This document shows positions 12,199-22,380 of a stretch of DNA of 64,000 nucleotides, piece by piece. Position 1 is the stretch's first letter; each line of letters opens with the position of its first letter. Both the position numbers and the translations under genes were made by a program. Origin of the DNA: Auanema rhodensis (Eukaryota; Nematoda; Chromadorea; Rhabditida; Rhabditidae); assembly GCA_964057225.1 (NCBI GenBank), contig OZ059900.1, positions 12,601,638 to 12,665,637 on the forward strand. The letters run 5' to 3'. Under the pieces are notes generated by a model. The model made no database searches. It was given only the letters and a program-made list of their open reading frames with translations, and was not told the DNA's origin.

Positions 12199-12498
12199 TG
12201 TCGCGGTTAGCGATTATTTTTTATCCTTTTTTCTATGTTTTGTTCCATTTCAGTTTTGTTTTTATCGTTTTCCTTTACTTTGTCTATTTCAGATTGTACT
12301 TTTCGGCCCGCCTTCCCATATCTTCATCTTTGGGATCGGAAAATACGATATACCTCAACCAAACCTCAACGGAGTATAGACGATCTATATTTTGTTGAAT
12401 TGTTAACTTTCTCTTTAATAAAGCATTCTACCACTGACTATCTGTTCTATTAATTCTCAGCGGAATACCGACAACCGAATACCTTCGCCGAAGCGACA
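12199..12498 (+). repeat. 5' LTR of the plus-strand BEL element
   Basis: 300 bp, TGTCGCGGTTAG...CGAAGCGACA, with the 6-bp inverted ends TGTCGC/GCGACA. A polyadenylation signal AATAAA lies at 12417-12422. Near its end it has the CCGACAACCGAATACC variant, shared with the fragment at 11102-11580. Confidence 0.93.
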
Positions 12499-12499
12499 T

Positions 12500-12512
12500 T
12501 GGTGCATCGACC
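12500..12512 (+). other. Primer binding site, tRNA-Gly type
   Basis: TGGTGCATCGACC starts one base after the 5' LTR. Its first ten bases are complementary to the 3' end of tRNA-Gly (..CGATGCACCA), with a mismatch further in. From established knowledge, tRNA-Gly priming is common in BEL/Pao elements. Confidence 0.8.
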
Positions 12513-12781
12513 ATCACGACTCAGGTCACTGCTTCAACAGGTACTTTATCATTTAATTTGGTGGCGACTCTTAAGTCCATCAGCTCAGGCGTGAATTTGC
12601 CTGCAGTAATCGATATAATTTCGGAGCATAATAACGCTCCAAGATACGACAAGTCGTATATCTCATACTCATTTGTAGTACTTTGTACAACTTTCATTTC
12701 TTGTTCTCTCTCATTTTCTGAATTTTATTCATCATTATCAGCTATAGAAGCTTACCTATTACGCCTCACACAGCGTTAGAA

Positions 12782-15700
12782 ATGGCCTCCTCATTTGTTG
12801 GCGACATTCGTCGTTCATACGACTTCTTATCCGTTTTGCTCAAACGTTACGCAAATCTTCTCGACAACGAACCCGCCGGGGTATCTGATTCAGAAATAAC
12901 ATACGATAGAATTATTTTACTGCAATCAACTTTACGCAATCATGAATTGGTATTGAACGAGCTCTCTACTGCTCTCGACACAGTGAACAGAAACATAGAA
13001 AAATACCAAACCGTTTTCAAAGATTCTGATAAGGATCTTCGAAACGAAATGAAAGCATTATACGAAGAACTTGAAGAAAATCCAAACAATCGTCAAGCTT
13101 ACAATATAGCTGACGAACAAAGATTATTACTCCTTGACCGTATCAGTCATATTAAAACAGCAATTGCATTCGTGGAATCACTACTTCCCGAGAAAAAGAA
13201 AGAAAAAGTAATCGAAAGCACTGGTACCGAAACAACACAAATTTATTCAAATTTATTACAATTGTTACAAACAAGCAATCATATTCAACGTCCGGTAACA
13301 CAAATACCGACTTTCGATGGTACACCCGAAAATTTCAAACTGTATTGGTCAAGATTTAATAACATGATACATCAAAATCCACAATATTCCATACTTGATA
13401 AAGTGAACATTTTACTCGAAGGCTTATCCGATAAAGCTTTGGTCGTTATAAGGGGTATTGAACCTAATGAAAACAACTATCTCTTACTGAGAAAAGCACT
13501 TGAAAATGCATATATGAGATATGCTACAGATAAACTTCAATTATTGAGGAAAATGAAAAATTTATCTCCTGCTTCTGATGCAAAAAGCTGTAAGCAATTA
13601 TTTGATTTGATCCAAAGCTATGATCGTCAAATTACAGCCGCTGGAAGTCATATTGGTCCTGAATTTTTCTTTGCTATTTGCGCTGAAAAATTTCCTCATT
13701 ATATAATGAGTGAACTATATCGTCAACCAGATCCTCTAGATCAATCAATGGATGACATTTATCAACATCTCTCTTCACGAATTTATGAATTCAGTTTAAT
13801 GGACACTAGAAAACGAAATTCAGAACATGACTCACATAATTCACCAAATCGTGGAAAACATGTTGATAAAACTTTCGACAAATCCACTAAAAAAATTTGG
13901 ACTTGTGTTTTTTGTGGTAAAGAAGGACATCCATCTTATTATTGCCGTACTTATGACACACCACAGAAAAAACGTGAAATCTTAAAGAACAAAGAAGTAT
14001 GCTGGCTTTGTTTCTCTACTTCACATCGCAGTCGTGATTGTTCTCGACCGAAATGCCCGAAATGCAAAAATGAGCATAACAGTTGCTTATGTCTAAATTT
14101 AGATCGTGAAACAAAGAGTCCTGTAAAACCTATATCGTCCACAAGCATGATCATAACAGAAAGTGCAGGACAACAAACTCCAGACCTTACAGTCTCACAA
14201 AATAAAAATGACATCATTTCTACACCAACTGTATCACAAACAGTACCTACAGTACAACCAGCATTTTTCAATCATCTACCAGTAACATTAATAGTTACTG
14301 AACCTAAGAATACACAATTACAATTGCTTACACATACCGAGGATACCCATGATATCGAGATGAGTCAAATTGTATTGAAAACAGCTATGACACATATATT
14401 CAGTTACACACAAAATAAATATATCACAGTAAAGGTAGTGATTGACAGTGGCTCAATGCGGTCTTTCATACGTAGTGATATAGCTAAGGATCTTCAATTG
14501 CCTATTAACAAAGTTCAACATCGCACATTCTTTGGAATAGGTGGCCTCAGCGAAACACATGAATGTAAAGAAGTGAAAACTATTTTTTATACTTCTAATG
14601 GCAGTATCATCATAACCAACATGCTTACGAAACCATTCATAGCTACATCATTAAGAGCTCCACTTTTAGACAATAATGATCGTTCATTCATTAAAAGAAA
14701 CAATATAACTTTAGCTAATCCAATGATTGATGGTCAGGCATTTGAACCAGATATTCTAATTGGATTAGATCGCTATAAGTTATTCGTTCATATGAATTCT
14801 GAACTTGAGTTACCCTCTACATTAAGAATGCAGAATACCAGTTTCGGTTATACCTTGTATGGGGAAATACCATATCAAAATCATTCTGTTACGTTAATAA
14901 CAATTAATGATAAACCATTACAACATAATGATATGCTTCGATACATATTTGAAATTGATAGCTTAGGAATTAATACTTCTGAAGCTGGAATTGACACAAC
15001 TATTGATTATTACGAAGATTATTCAAAACAGTTGACACTAACCAATCATCGTATTGAAGCTCCTTTACCATTGAAATCAAATTATCATCAATTACCAGAT
15101 AATAAAGGTTTAGCCTTTTATCGATTTTTGGCATTGTTCAAAACTTTACAAGCAAATCCTTCGAAATTGGAAATGTACAGGAAAATTATTGATGATTATA
15201 TCGATAACGGTATCATTGAAGAAGTTCCTTTTGAAACTTCCAACAATAATCATAATTCTGATATTATATGTCATTATATTCCACATCATGGGGTATGGAA
15301 TACAAACAAGCCGAATAAACCTTTACGAGTTGTTTTCGATGCTTCAGCTAAAACTAAGGGTAAATTATCCCTTAACGACATACTATATACTGGAAAAAGT
15401 TTTGTGAACAATATTTTCAACATTCTCATTGCTTCAAGAATAAAACCAATCATTATTACTTGTGATATTCAATCAGCCTTTTTACAAGTAGGCTTACAGA
15501 AGCAACATCGGGATCTTTGCCGTTTCTTTTGGGTAAAGGATCCTCAAGGAAGTTGTAACTCAAGTAATACTAAGGTTTTTCGATTCAAACGCATACCATT
15601 TGGATTGACTGCCTCACCTAGCATTCTAAACATGAGTGTAAATTGGTATTTAAGCTCTTTGAATACTGACTTATCAGATGAAATATTAAATACATTATAT

Positions 15701-18700
15701 GTAGATAATATTCTATTATTTGCTGATAGTATAGATGAAGCTCAACAGAAATGTTCACTTACACAACAATTATTTCAAAATATTTCGATGCATGTTCGTG
15801 AATTCGCATCGAATAAGTCAGAAGCTCTTCAGCACCTTCATAAAGATGATATTCTCTCTGATTGTCCACTAAAAATTCTTGGAGTACCTTATAATGCTCT
15901 AAGTGATTCCCTTTCAATTCGATTCAATATACCGGAACTCTCAACAGTAACCAAACGAAACGCATTACAACAATTACATTCAGTTTATGATCCTTTGGGT
16001 ATAACAAATCCATTAATTTTACCCTTGAAGGTTATTCTTAGAGATATTTTTGCACTTAAAACAGAATGGGATGATACTATACCTTCTGAATTATCAGCCT
16101 CTTGGACATCAATAATTAACGAGATTAATTATGCTAAGGTTACTGTACCTCGTGTACTATCACCATCTATTGAAGAAGGTACATTATGGGTCTTTGCTGA
16201 CGCTAGTTCAACAGCGTTAGCTGTGTGTGCTTACATACAGACAAACAACAAAATGAGTTCTATTCTAGCAGGTAAAAGCCGCTTATCTCCTAAAACACCA
16301 ATTACAATTCCACGCATGGAACTCTTAGCTATTCGATTAGCTATGAGACTTTCTCACACAATATTAATGGAATTACCATGTAAAAAACTAAATATTGTAA
16401 GTGATAGCAGCATTGCGTTATCATGGATTTTAACAAATAAGCAATTACCTGACTTCATAGCAAAACAAGTTCAAAATGTACAACATATGACCCGTGTATT
16501 AGAAGAACATTCGATTAATGTTCAATTTTACCATGTTACTACGGATTATAATCCGGCTGACATTGGTTCACGAGGAGCCAATAAATATCAACTTCAGGAG
16601 TCTATGTGGCTTCTTGGACCACAGTGGATTCTTAACAGAACCGTTCAAGCTTTAACACCATATGGTTCCTTGCAAGTGATGCATGTTTCACCTGTATCAT
16701 TACTTATAGCTCAAGCTATATCTGTACCCTTGGAACATAACCTAGCTTATCATAACGGTCATTTTGCAACTTTACGTTTGTTAGCCCGTTTGGCTAAAAT
16801 TATAAAAATTTGGCATTTAAAAACATTTAAAAATCAAAATGGACATAAATTACGAAATATTTCACAAATATCAACATCATATCCCGTTTTAACAACTGAT
16901 TTGAAGATAATACGTACTATTTTAATTCGACAAGCTCAAGATCATCTCATTATTAATGATTTACGACGACAATATCCTGGTTATCATTTCTATCATGATG
17001 ATAACGAGATAATTCGAGTAAGAAGCCGATTACAAAATTCTTTACTATCCTATGATACAAAAAACCCAATTTATCTTCCTCGCAACTCATTATTCACTCA
17101 ACACATAATTATGGACGCTCATCGCGCATCTTTTCATCAAGGAAAAGAATTTTTGATCACACATCTTCGTCAAACTTATTTTATTGCTCGCGCTGCAGCA
17201 ATTATAAAACAAACTTTGAAGAAATGTCATTTATGCAATAAATATCAATCTTTACCATATGGCACTCCTGATATGCCTTCATTGCCTAAAGATAGAGTGA
17301 TATTAACTAAACCATTTCTTAACACTGGTTGCGACTTATTTGGACCTATTATGCTTAAAAGTGGACATAAGGTCTATGTATGTCTTTTTACTTGCTTAAC
17401 CATACGTGCCATTCATCTTGAAATGGTCTATGATCAAACAGCGACTTCATTTATGAACGCTTTCACTCGTTTCATAGCCCGACGAGGTTTACCAACCACA
17501 ATGCGAAGTGATTGTGGGGGTAATTTTATTCTCGGAGCTCAATTAATTGAGACAATACAAAAATCAGCTGAATTTAATTTCACCCCAGCTGATATTGTAG
17601 TCCATCTAGCCAAAAATAACATAAATTGGCTCTTTAACACACCTAAGTCTCCATGGAAAGGAGGTTCTTGGGAAAGAATGGTGGGAATTACTAAAAATGC
17701 AATGAAAAAGGCAATACAAAGAAATAAATTAACATTTGATGAATTATTAACTTTAATTCTCAAAATTGAAGCAGTCATTAACACAAGGCCTTTAACACAT
17801 CCAGATCCAAATAATATAAATCACGTACCTATTCGTCCTGTCGATTTCATTTCGCCTGGTCTTGTTCTTTCCCTACCGGATGATTGTGGTTCTCGAGTTT
17901 ATAATAATTCCATTGATATTCCTGTAATACAAAACGTTGAACAAGCATTAGAAACTTTACAACTTACTTCTGATGCAGCTACGATGTTTTGGGATAAATT
18001 TCAAACAGAATATTTGATATATATTCGTGATATATACAAACATTCCCGAAAACAACCTTCAGCAAATGCCAATAAACCTAATATTGGTGAAATTGTAGTT
18101 ATACATAACGATAACTTACCTCGTGGTCAATGGAAACTTGGTCGAATCACAGAACTTATAAGTAGTTCTGATGGATTCATTCGTACAGCTAAAGTTCTCA
18201 CTCCAGCTGGGAACATCATATCTCGTTCCTTAAATCATCTATATCCACTTGAATTACGAAGTGTTTTACCTGATATGACATCAATTCCTCGATCTACTCC
18301 TTCCGAAGACACTTCATTGTCTTTGAAGGTAGGATCTGCTTCGGATATGATGAACCTTGATGCTCAACCAATACAGGAATATATTATAAGATCAAACTCA
18401 CCTGTACCTTCAATCCATGAAACGAACAATGTGGTTACATGTCCTGAACCAATTGATATTAATAATCCTCAAAAAATTTACATACCTACGTCCAAAATTT
18501 CTTCGATACATAATCCGATCCTTGAGGAAGAAGCTGAATTACAATTATGGGGTCCAGGTCATACGCCTGACGATAATCGTAAAAAATTACAAAAGAAAAA
18601 CACAAGTAAAGCAAAACAAACCATAATTTTGCCTACCATTGACCAAAACGACGTAAAACCATCTACTGAAACAAACGAAAAACGTGTTCGCACCTTACCT

Positions 18701-20695
18701 TTACGGGATCACATCACATACGCTTCGCGAAAGAATTTCAAATCAGCAATGACGTCTGCAATTTTAATTTTTACAATAATATCGATATTTTTACCCGTAG
18801 CATCTGCAAATTCTGTAGTATGTGATGAGGCAAAGTTTTTATCCATACATTTGCTTGGAAACCCACATTGTGCTCCTCATCTTGCCATGTGGTCATTGTT
18901 CTTACCACTTTGTTGTTTATTTGGCATCCTTTGTTGTTGTATACGCATAGGATTCCATCAATATCGATATAATTCCTGGTCTAATACTATTCGTTACATA
19001 TCTTCTTTTTTCACACTTAGACCTCATACTCCGGAACAGAATGATATTGAATTAGGAGTTATTGAACCTCCTCCAACTTCATCTGAGAATATTCCACATA
19101 TAGAACCTAAATTATATCCTCCATTTTGGAAAAGAGGTTCTCGATTATCAATTATCAGTATACTAACGATATTTCTGATTAATAATACTACTGCTTGTAC
19201 CGATCATCACGTTATTCATTCGGTTTCTACACATTGTCTGAATCGTACTCAATGTTATCACCAATATAGTGATCAAATAGTTTTTTCTCCTGGAGTTAAA
19301 GATTTATGCCTGGATATAAAATTTAAAAATCATTCTATTGGTTATATTCAAATTCGAAAATTATATACAAGTTATGAATGTAAGAAAACCACAAAATTTT
19401 TTACAAAGGCTACTTTGCCTAAACTAACTGTTGATTTTCGATGTGCTCATATGGGATCTTGTGATCAAACTTGTGAAACTATGAATCATCGCTCTCGTAT
19501 TTCTGAATTCGAACCATATAATTATCCAACACAATCCAAATGTGTCCGGTCTTCAGCACATATATGGCGTTGTTTGACATTTTGGGAAAACCCTTGTCTT
19601 TTCTACAAATTAGAACATGTACCTACTTCGGACGACATATTTGAAGTATTTAAATGTGAAGATTGGACAACATCTTCAACTTTTGAAATTACAACACATA
19701 TTGTTAAAGATAAAAATATTTATAATATCACAATTCCACCATATTTGAAGATGAATTACTCTTTTTTCAATATGACGATCAATACACAAGACAAACCTCC
19801 TACTCCACTTCATAATTATTATTTTGTTGCTTCAAACAATCAAATCTTTGCTGTTGAACCACATTTTCCATTTATGGTACAATGTATTTCGAAGGCAGAC
19901 ACTTCCGACAATTTTTCAAGATGTACAACGGTTATCGATTGTACTTGTAACAAAATCAATAATGATGTTGCTGGCTGTATATGTCCACAACATAATTTCA
20001 CACATTTTTCTCATATTTTACCTCCGTATATGGCAAACACGGAGACAATCTATAAACCCGATACATCCTTAACTTTTCGAACTCAGTCTGATGAAACTAC
20101 AGTTTCAATTGATTCTGAACTTTTATATGACAGTAATACATTTTCCTATGATATACCTTGTCGTCCCTTATTGATCAGTCTCTCCGGATGTTATTCCTGT
20201 GGGCAGGGTGCATCTGCATTGTTTTCTTGTATGTCATCTAAAGAAACATGGATACCGATCGAGTGTTCAAAAGATGTATTCATGATTAAATGTTCACCCT
20301 TCAATGAAATTACAAATATCAATATTAAAAGAGATAATTCAATTATAAATGAAGTTTGTCATACTAAATGTAATCATGAAAAAATTGATATAATTGTAAC
20401 GGGACAATTATATTTTAATTCATCTACTAATGAACCAAATGAAATTCATTCAAATCAGAATTCAGTTATAATACCTGACATAATTCCTTTTTTGAAACTT
20501 TTTAAAGAACACTGGATGATGTTTTCAATCTGCGTTGTTTTTCTGATCATCATATGTTTTTTGGGATACCTAGGTTGTACTCCAGCCATTTATTTTTTCT
20601 TGATCACAGCTTTCCGTACTATTAAAATCATAATAGATACAACAACCAAGTTTTTCTTTATTCTTAGAAATCTTTGTTTTGATAGAAGATTTTAA
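12782..20695 (+). CDS. BEL/Pao gag-pol-env polyprotein
   Basis: One 2637-codon frame beginning at ATGGCC just after the leader. Domains in order: gag with coiled-coil-rich N-terminus (about 1-360); three Cys-His zinc knuckles (about 375-450, the first CVFCGKEGHPSYYC); aspartic protease around residue 553 (IDSGS); BEL reverse transcriptase with YVDN at about 972, a variant of the usual YVDD; RNase H; integrase with HHCC region and catalytic core (about 1510-1630). The last ~640 residues hold membrane segments at about 1990 and 2123, a Cys-rich ectodomain with many N-glycosylation sites, and a C-terminal anchor near 2576-2610. The ectodomain's Cys pattern resembles the phlebovirus Gc-type proteins known in some nematode BEL elements; that assignment is by pattern only. 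The frame has no stops and may be functional. Confidence 0.93.
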   Translation: MASSFVGDIRRSYDFLSVLLKRYANLLDNEPAGVSDSEITYDRIILLQSTLRNHELVLNELSTALDTVNRNIEKYQTVFKDSDKDLRNEMKALYEELEENPNNRQAYNIADEQRLLLLDRISHIKTAIAFVESLLPEKKKEKVIESTGTETTQIYSNLLQLLQTSNHIQRPVTQIPTFDGTPENFKLYWSRFNNMIHQNPQYSILDKVNILLEGLSDKALVVIRGIEPNENNYLLLRKALENAYMRYATDKLQLLRKMKNLSPASDAKSCKQLFDLIQSYDRQITAAGSHIGPEFFFAICAEKFPHYIMSELYRQPDPLDQSMDDIYQHLSSRIYEFSLMDTRKRNSEHDSHNSPNRGKHVDKTFDKSTKKIWTCVFCGKEGHPSYYCRTYDTPQKKREILKNKEVCWLCFSTSHRSRDCSRPKCPKCKNEHNSCLCLNLDRETKSPVKPISSTSMIITESAGQQTPDLTVSQNKNDIISTPTVSQTVPTVQPAFFNHLPVTLIVTEPKNTQLQLLTHTEDTHDIEMSQIVLKTAMTHIFSYTQNKYITVKVVIDSGSMRSFIRSDIAKDLQLPINKVQHRTFFGIGGLSETHECKEVKTIFYTSNGSIIITNMLTKPFIATSLRAPLLDNNDRSFIKRNNITLANPMIDGQAFEPDILIGLDRYKLFVHMNSELELPSTLRMQNTSFGYTLYGEIPYQNHSVTLITINDKPLQHNDMLRYIFEIDSLGINTSEAGIDTTIDYYEDYSKQLTLTNHRIEAPLPLKSNYHQLPDNKGLAFYRFLALFKTLQANPSKLEMYRKIIDDYIDNGIIEEVPFETSNNNHNSDIICHYIPHHGVWNTNKPNKPLRVVFDASAKTKGKLSLNDILYTGKSFVNNIFNILIASRIKPIIITCDIQSAFLQVGLQKQHRDLCRFFWVKDPQGSCNSSNTKVFRFKRIPFGLTASPSILNMSVNWYLSSLNTDLSDEILNTLYVDNILLFADSIDEAQQKCSLTQQLFQNISMHVREFASNKSEALQHLHKDDILSDCPLKILGVPYNALSDSLSIRFNIPELSTVTKRNALQQLHSVYDPLGITNPLILPLKVILRDIFALKTEWDDTIPSELSASWTSIINEINYAKVTVPRVLSPSIEEGTLWVFADASSTALAVCAYIQTNNKMSSILAGKSRLSPKTPITIPRMELLAIRLAMRLSHTILMELPCKKLNIVSDSSIALSWILTNKQLPDFIAKQVQNVQHMTRVLEEHSINVQFYHVTTDYNPADIGSRGANKYQLQESMWLLGPQWILNRTVQALTPYGSLQVMHVSPVSLLIAQAISVPLEHNLAYHNGHFATLRLLARLAKIIKIWHLKTFKNQNGHKLRNISQISTSYPVLTTDLKIIRTILIRQAQDHLIINDLRRQYPGYHFYHDDNEIIRVRSRLQNSLLSYDTKNPIYLPRNSLFTQHIIMDAHRASFHQGKEFLITHLRQTYFIARAAAIIKQTLKKCHLCNKYQSLPYGTPDMPSLPKDRVILTKPFLNTGCDLFGPIMLKSGHKVYVCLFTCLTIRAIHLEMVYDQTATSFMNAFTRFIARRGLPTTMRSDCGGNFILGAQLIETIQKSAEFNFTPADIVVHLAKNNINWLFNTPKSPWKGGSWERMVGITKNAMKKAIQRNKLTFDELLTLILKIEAVINTRPLTHPDPNNINHVPIRPVDFISPGLVLSLPDDCGSRVYNNSIDIPVIQNVEQALETLQLTSDAATMFWDKFQTEYLIYIRDIYKHSRKQPSANANKPNIGEIVVIHNDNLPRGQWKLGRITELISSSDGFIRTAKVLTPAGNIISRSLNHLYPLELRSVLPDMTSIPRSTPSEDTSLSLKVGSASDMMNLDAQPIQEYIIRSNSPVPSIHETNNVVTCPEPIDINNPQKIYIPTSKISSIHNPILEEEAELQLWGPGHTPDDNRKKLQKKNTSKAKQTIILPTIDQNDVKPSTETNEKRVRTLPLRDHITYASRKNFKSAMTSAILIFTIISIFLPVASANSVVCDEAKFLSIHLLGNPHCAPHLAMWSLFLPLCCLFGILCCCIRIGFHQYRYNSWSNTIRYISSFFTLRPHTPEQNDIELGVIEPPPTSSENIPHIEPKLYPPFWKRGSRLSIISILTIFLINNTTACTDHHVIHSVSTHCLNRTQCYHQYSDQIVFSPGVKDLCLDIKFKNHSIGYIQIRKLYTSYECKKTTKFFTKATLPKLTVDFRCAHMGSCDQTCETMNHRSRISEFEPYNYPTQSKCVRSSAHIWRCLTFWENPCLFYKLEHVPTSDDIFEVFKCEDWTTSSTFEITTHIVKDKNIYNITIPPYLKMNYSFFNMTINTQDKPPTPLHNYYFVASNNQIFAVEPHFPFMVQCISKADTSDNFSRCTTVIDCTCNKINNDVAGCICPQHNFTHFSHILPPYMANTETIYKPDTSLTFRTQSDETTVSIDSELLYDSNTFSYDIPCRPLLISLSGCYSCGQGASALFSCMSSKETWIPIECSKDVFMIKCSPFNEITNINIKRDNSIINEVCHTKCNHEKIDIIVTGQLYFNSSTNEPNEIHSNQNSVIIPDIIPFLKLFKEHWMMFSICVVFLIIICFLGYLGCTPAIYFFLITAFRTIKIIIDTTTKFFFILRNLCFDRRF

Positions 20696-20803
20696 CATTG
20701 AACTAATTCCGTACTATCCTTAAAAATCTTACTATATAAGCATCATGGGTCATTATGCGACGGACAACGTCGCAAAAGGCCAATGGCTTAGCTGCGGCGG
20801 CAG
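20696..20803 (+). other. BEL 3' untranslated region
   Basis: About 108 bp between the stop codon and the 3' LTR. A polypurine tract would be expected just before 20804, but the bases there are GCGGCGGCAG, an unusual tract. Confidence 0.6.
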
Positions 20804-21105
20804 TGTCGCGGTTAGCGATTATTTTTTATTCTTTTTTCTATGTTTTGTTCCATTTCAGTTTTGTTTTTATCGTTTTCCTTTACTTTGTCTATTTCAGATT
20901 GTACTTTTCGGCCCGCCTTCCCATATCTTCATCTTTGGGATCGGAAAATACAAGACATACCTCAACTTACTTCAACGGAGTATAGACGATCTATATTTTG
21001 TTGATATTGTTAACGTTCTCTTTAATAAAGCATTCTACCACTGATTATTTGTTATTCGAATCTCAGCGGAAAACTATCACACGGAATACCTTCGCCGAAG
21101 CGACA
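20804..21105 (+). repeat. 3' LTR of the plus-strand BEL element
   Basis: 302 bp, TGTCGCGGTTAG...GAAGCGACA. AATAAA lies at 21024-21029. It carries the ACTATCACACGGAATACC variant near its end, matching the minus copy's LTR rather than its own 5' LTR. Confidence 0.93.
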
Positions 21106-21181
21106 AGGAAAACGATAAAAACAAAACTGAAATGGAACAAAACATAGAAAAAAAGATAAAAAATAATCGCTAACCGCGACA
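21106..21181 (-). repeat. Inverted start of a BEL LTR
   Basis: About 76 bases that are the reverse complement of the first ~76 bases of the BEL LTR, joined directly to the end of the 3' LTR. This is the piece missing from the LTR fragment at 11102. Confidence 0.9.
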
Positions 21182-21195
21182 GTGAACCTTTCACT

Positions 21196-21267
21196 GGAAT
21201 GATGGCCTAATGGTATGAGTCTGGATCACAAACCCGAGGCTCACAGGTTCGAGTCCTGCCGGGTGCC
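21196..21267 (+). repeat. tRNA-like sequence 1 of repeat A
   Basis: It has an A-box-like TGGCCTAATGG (21203-21213) and a perfect B box GGTTCGAGTCC (21246-21256), the internal Pol III promoter pattern. The ends do not pair into an acceptor stem, so it is probably a tRNA-derived repeat head rather than a working tRNA. Confidence 0.65.
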
Positions 21268-21351
21268 GTGGGTTTTATCTTTACCCACGCGAAGTCTTTT
21301 GTCATATATCCCGATTGAACACCTCTCGGAGACCGGAGATAAACATGCAAT

Positions 21352-21427
21352 CACCACGGGAATAGCCTAGTGGTGTAATACCTCCTGAGGCGATTTACAC
21401 TCACTGGTTCAATCCCAGCTGGCTGCC
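21352..21427 (+). repeat. tRNA-like sequence 2 of repeat A
   Basis: A-box-like TAGCCTAGTGG and B-box-like GGTTCAATCCC, with the opening ACCACGGGAATAGCC. It is related to tRNA-like sequence 3 and to the tRNA-like part of the 46-58 kb array cassette. Confidence 0.6.
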
Positions 21428-21578
21428 TTTGTGGACCGCCATAAGTGGGCTACAACCTGGCGTCTCAGGCCTGTCGAGAACCAGGGAAACCCCCCCCCTT
21501 TTCCTACTTTGTTGTTTTCCCGATTTGAAACTGCTCAACTCGGAGCCTGGTGATTACAACTTAAAGTACAATAATCAC

Positions 21579-21662
21579 CACCGGGATAGCCTAGTGGTGT
21601 GATACCAGGACTAGCAATCCGAGGCAATTCACACTAACTAGATCGACCCCCGGCTGGTTACC
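21579..21662 (+). repeat. tRNA-like sequence 3 of repeat A
   Basis: CACCGGGATAGCCTAGTGG (A-box region), then ACCAGGACTAGCAATC and a degenerate B box (GATCGACCCCC). It lies just upstream of the small ORF at 21754. It aligns along its length with the cassette tRNA-like sequences of the array, which begin CACCGGAATAGTCAAGTGG on the minus strand. Confidence 0.6.
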
Positions 21663-21753
21663 ATCGATAATAATTACTAATAGTGAATATTACAGATGGC
21701 TAAGTAAGTAAAGAAGACCCAGCCTAACGGGTCTAACGGGACTCGACAAACAC

Positions 21754-22131
21754 ATGGTCCCGTACCTCCGCGTGATGCGGCACATGACCCTGCGAGGGGG
21801 CACTGCCGTGATCCACGTGGAGGGGTTGGGCCGCCTAGTTGAGGCCCTCCGTGAGGAGGTCTCACAGGCCTCCACCATTGCCGACCTTCGGGCGCAATTG
21901 GAGGAGGCCAAGGCCCTCATCCCCCCCCCCCAAGCCATAGGGGGCGGTACAGCTGAAAAACCCTCGGGTTCTCTGGGCTCTGCCCAGAGTTTTGCCGAGA
22001 GGAAACCAAATTCCCTTTCTTCTTTTCTTTTCCTTTCTTCTTCTTCCCTTTGGTTCCCCTTGTTTTGCATTTCTCTTCTAAACCTATACCCCAATTTGGT
22101 CCCCTCTCCAACTCCCTTACACCTACTATAG
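21754..22131 (+). CDS. Small predicted protein, GxAxIxVxGL family (repeat A)
   Basis: No known family recognised. From the ATG at 21754 the frame reads a core around RGGTAVIHVEGLGRLVEAL, then a coiled-coil-like stretch with AxxxxLRAQLEEAKAL, then a poly-C tract coding prolines. The C-terminus after the tract is unreliable: this copy runs on to 22131, but in A' the longer tract ends the frame soon after. An earlier ATG (21696, ATGGCTAAG, right after a TATTACAG acceptor-like site) is out of frame and hits a stop at once, so the ORF may have lost its true start by a frameshift. The same core is encoded at 41.5 kb and in the 46-58 kb array. The GC-rich codon use contrasts with the AT-rich surroundings. 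Coding status is unproven. Confidence 0.45.
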   Translation: MVPYLRVMRHMTLRGGTAVIHVEGLGRLVEALREEVSQASTIADLRAQLEEAKALIPPPQAIGGGTAEKPSGSLGSAQSFAERKPNSLSSFLFLSSSSLWFPLFCISLLNLYPNLVPSPTPLHLL

Positions 22132-22380
22132 GTGCAACGGAACCAGTGCGCTAGCGCTCTAAATCAGGATATACCTGGCCTGGCAATCGTGATTACCAGA
22201 GACGGACAGATTTACTCGATGACCCTGCCTGAGGAGAAACCGGGACAAATCTGTTCTTACCGAACTGAACCTTAGGTTCAATTCAAGACCCGGGATTAGT
22301 AATCCAACAACTAACCCAGGTAAAGGCTGTTGGATGATTGGTTAAGATACCCGAGCCCCCGTACAGGGCTTGTAAAAGCT

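Larger units (their letters stand above)
12199..21105 (+). mobile_element. BEL/Pao LTR retrotransposon, full-length plus-strand copy
   Basis: An 8.9-kb element with LTRs at 12199-12498 and 20804-21105, a tRNA-Gly-like primer site and a single open gag-pol-env frame. The bases flanking the two LTRs (GAACG on the left, AGGAA on the right) do not form a target-site duplication. The two LTRs also belong to different sequence variants. Both facts suggest rearrangement after insertion rather than a clean single insertion. Confidence 0.95.

Noticed and set aside
21196..21662. The three tRNA-like sequences as functional tRNA genes
   Set aside because: A and B boxes fit, but acceptor stems do not pair and one B box is degenerate.
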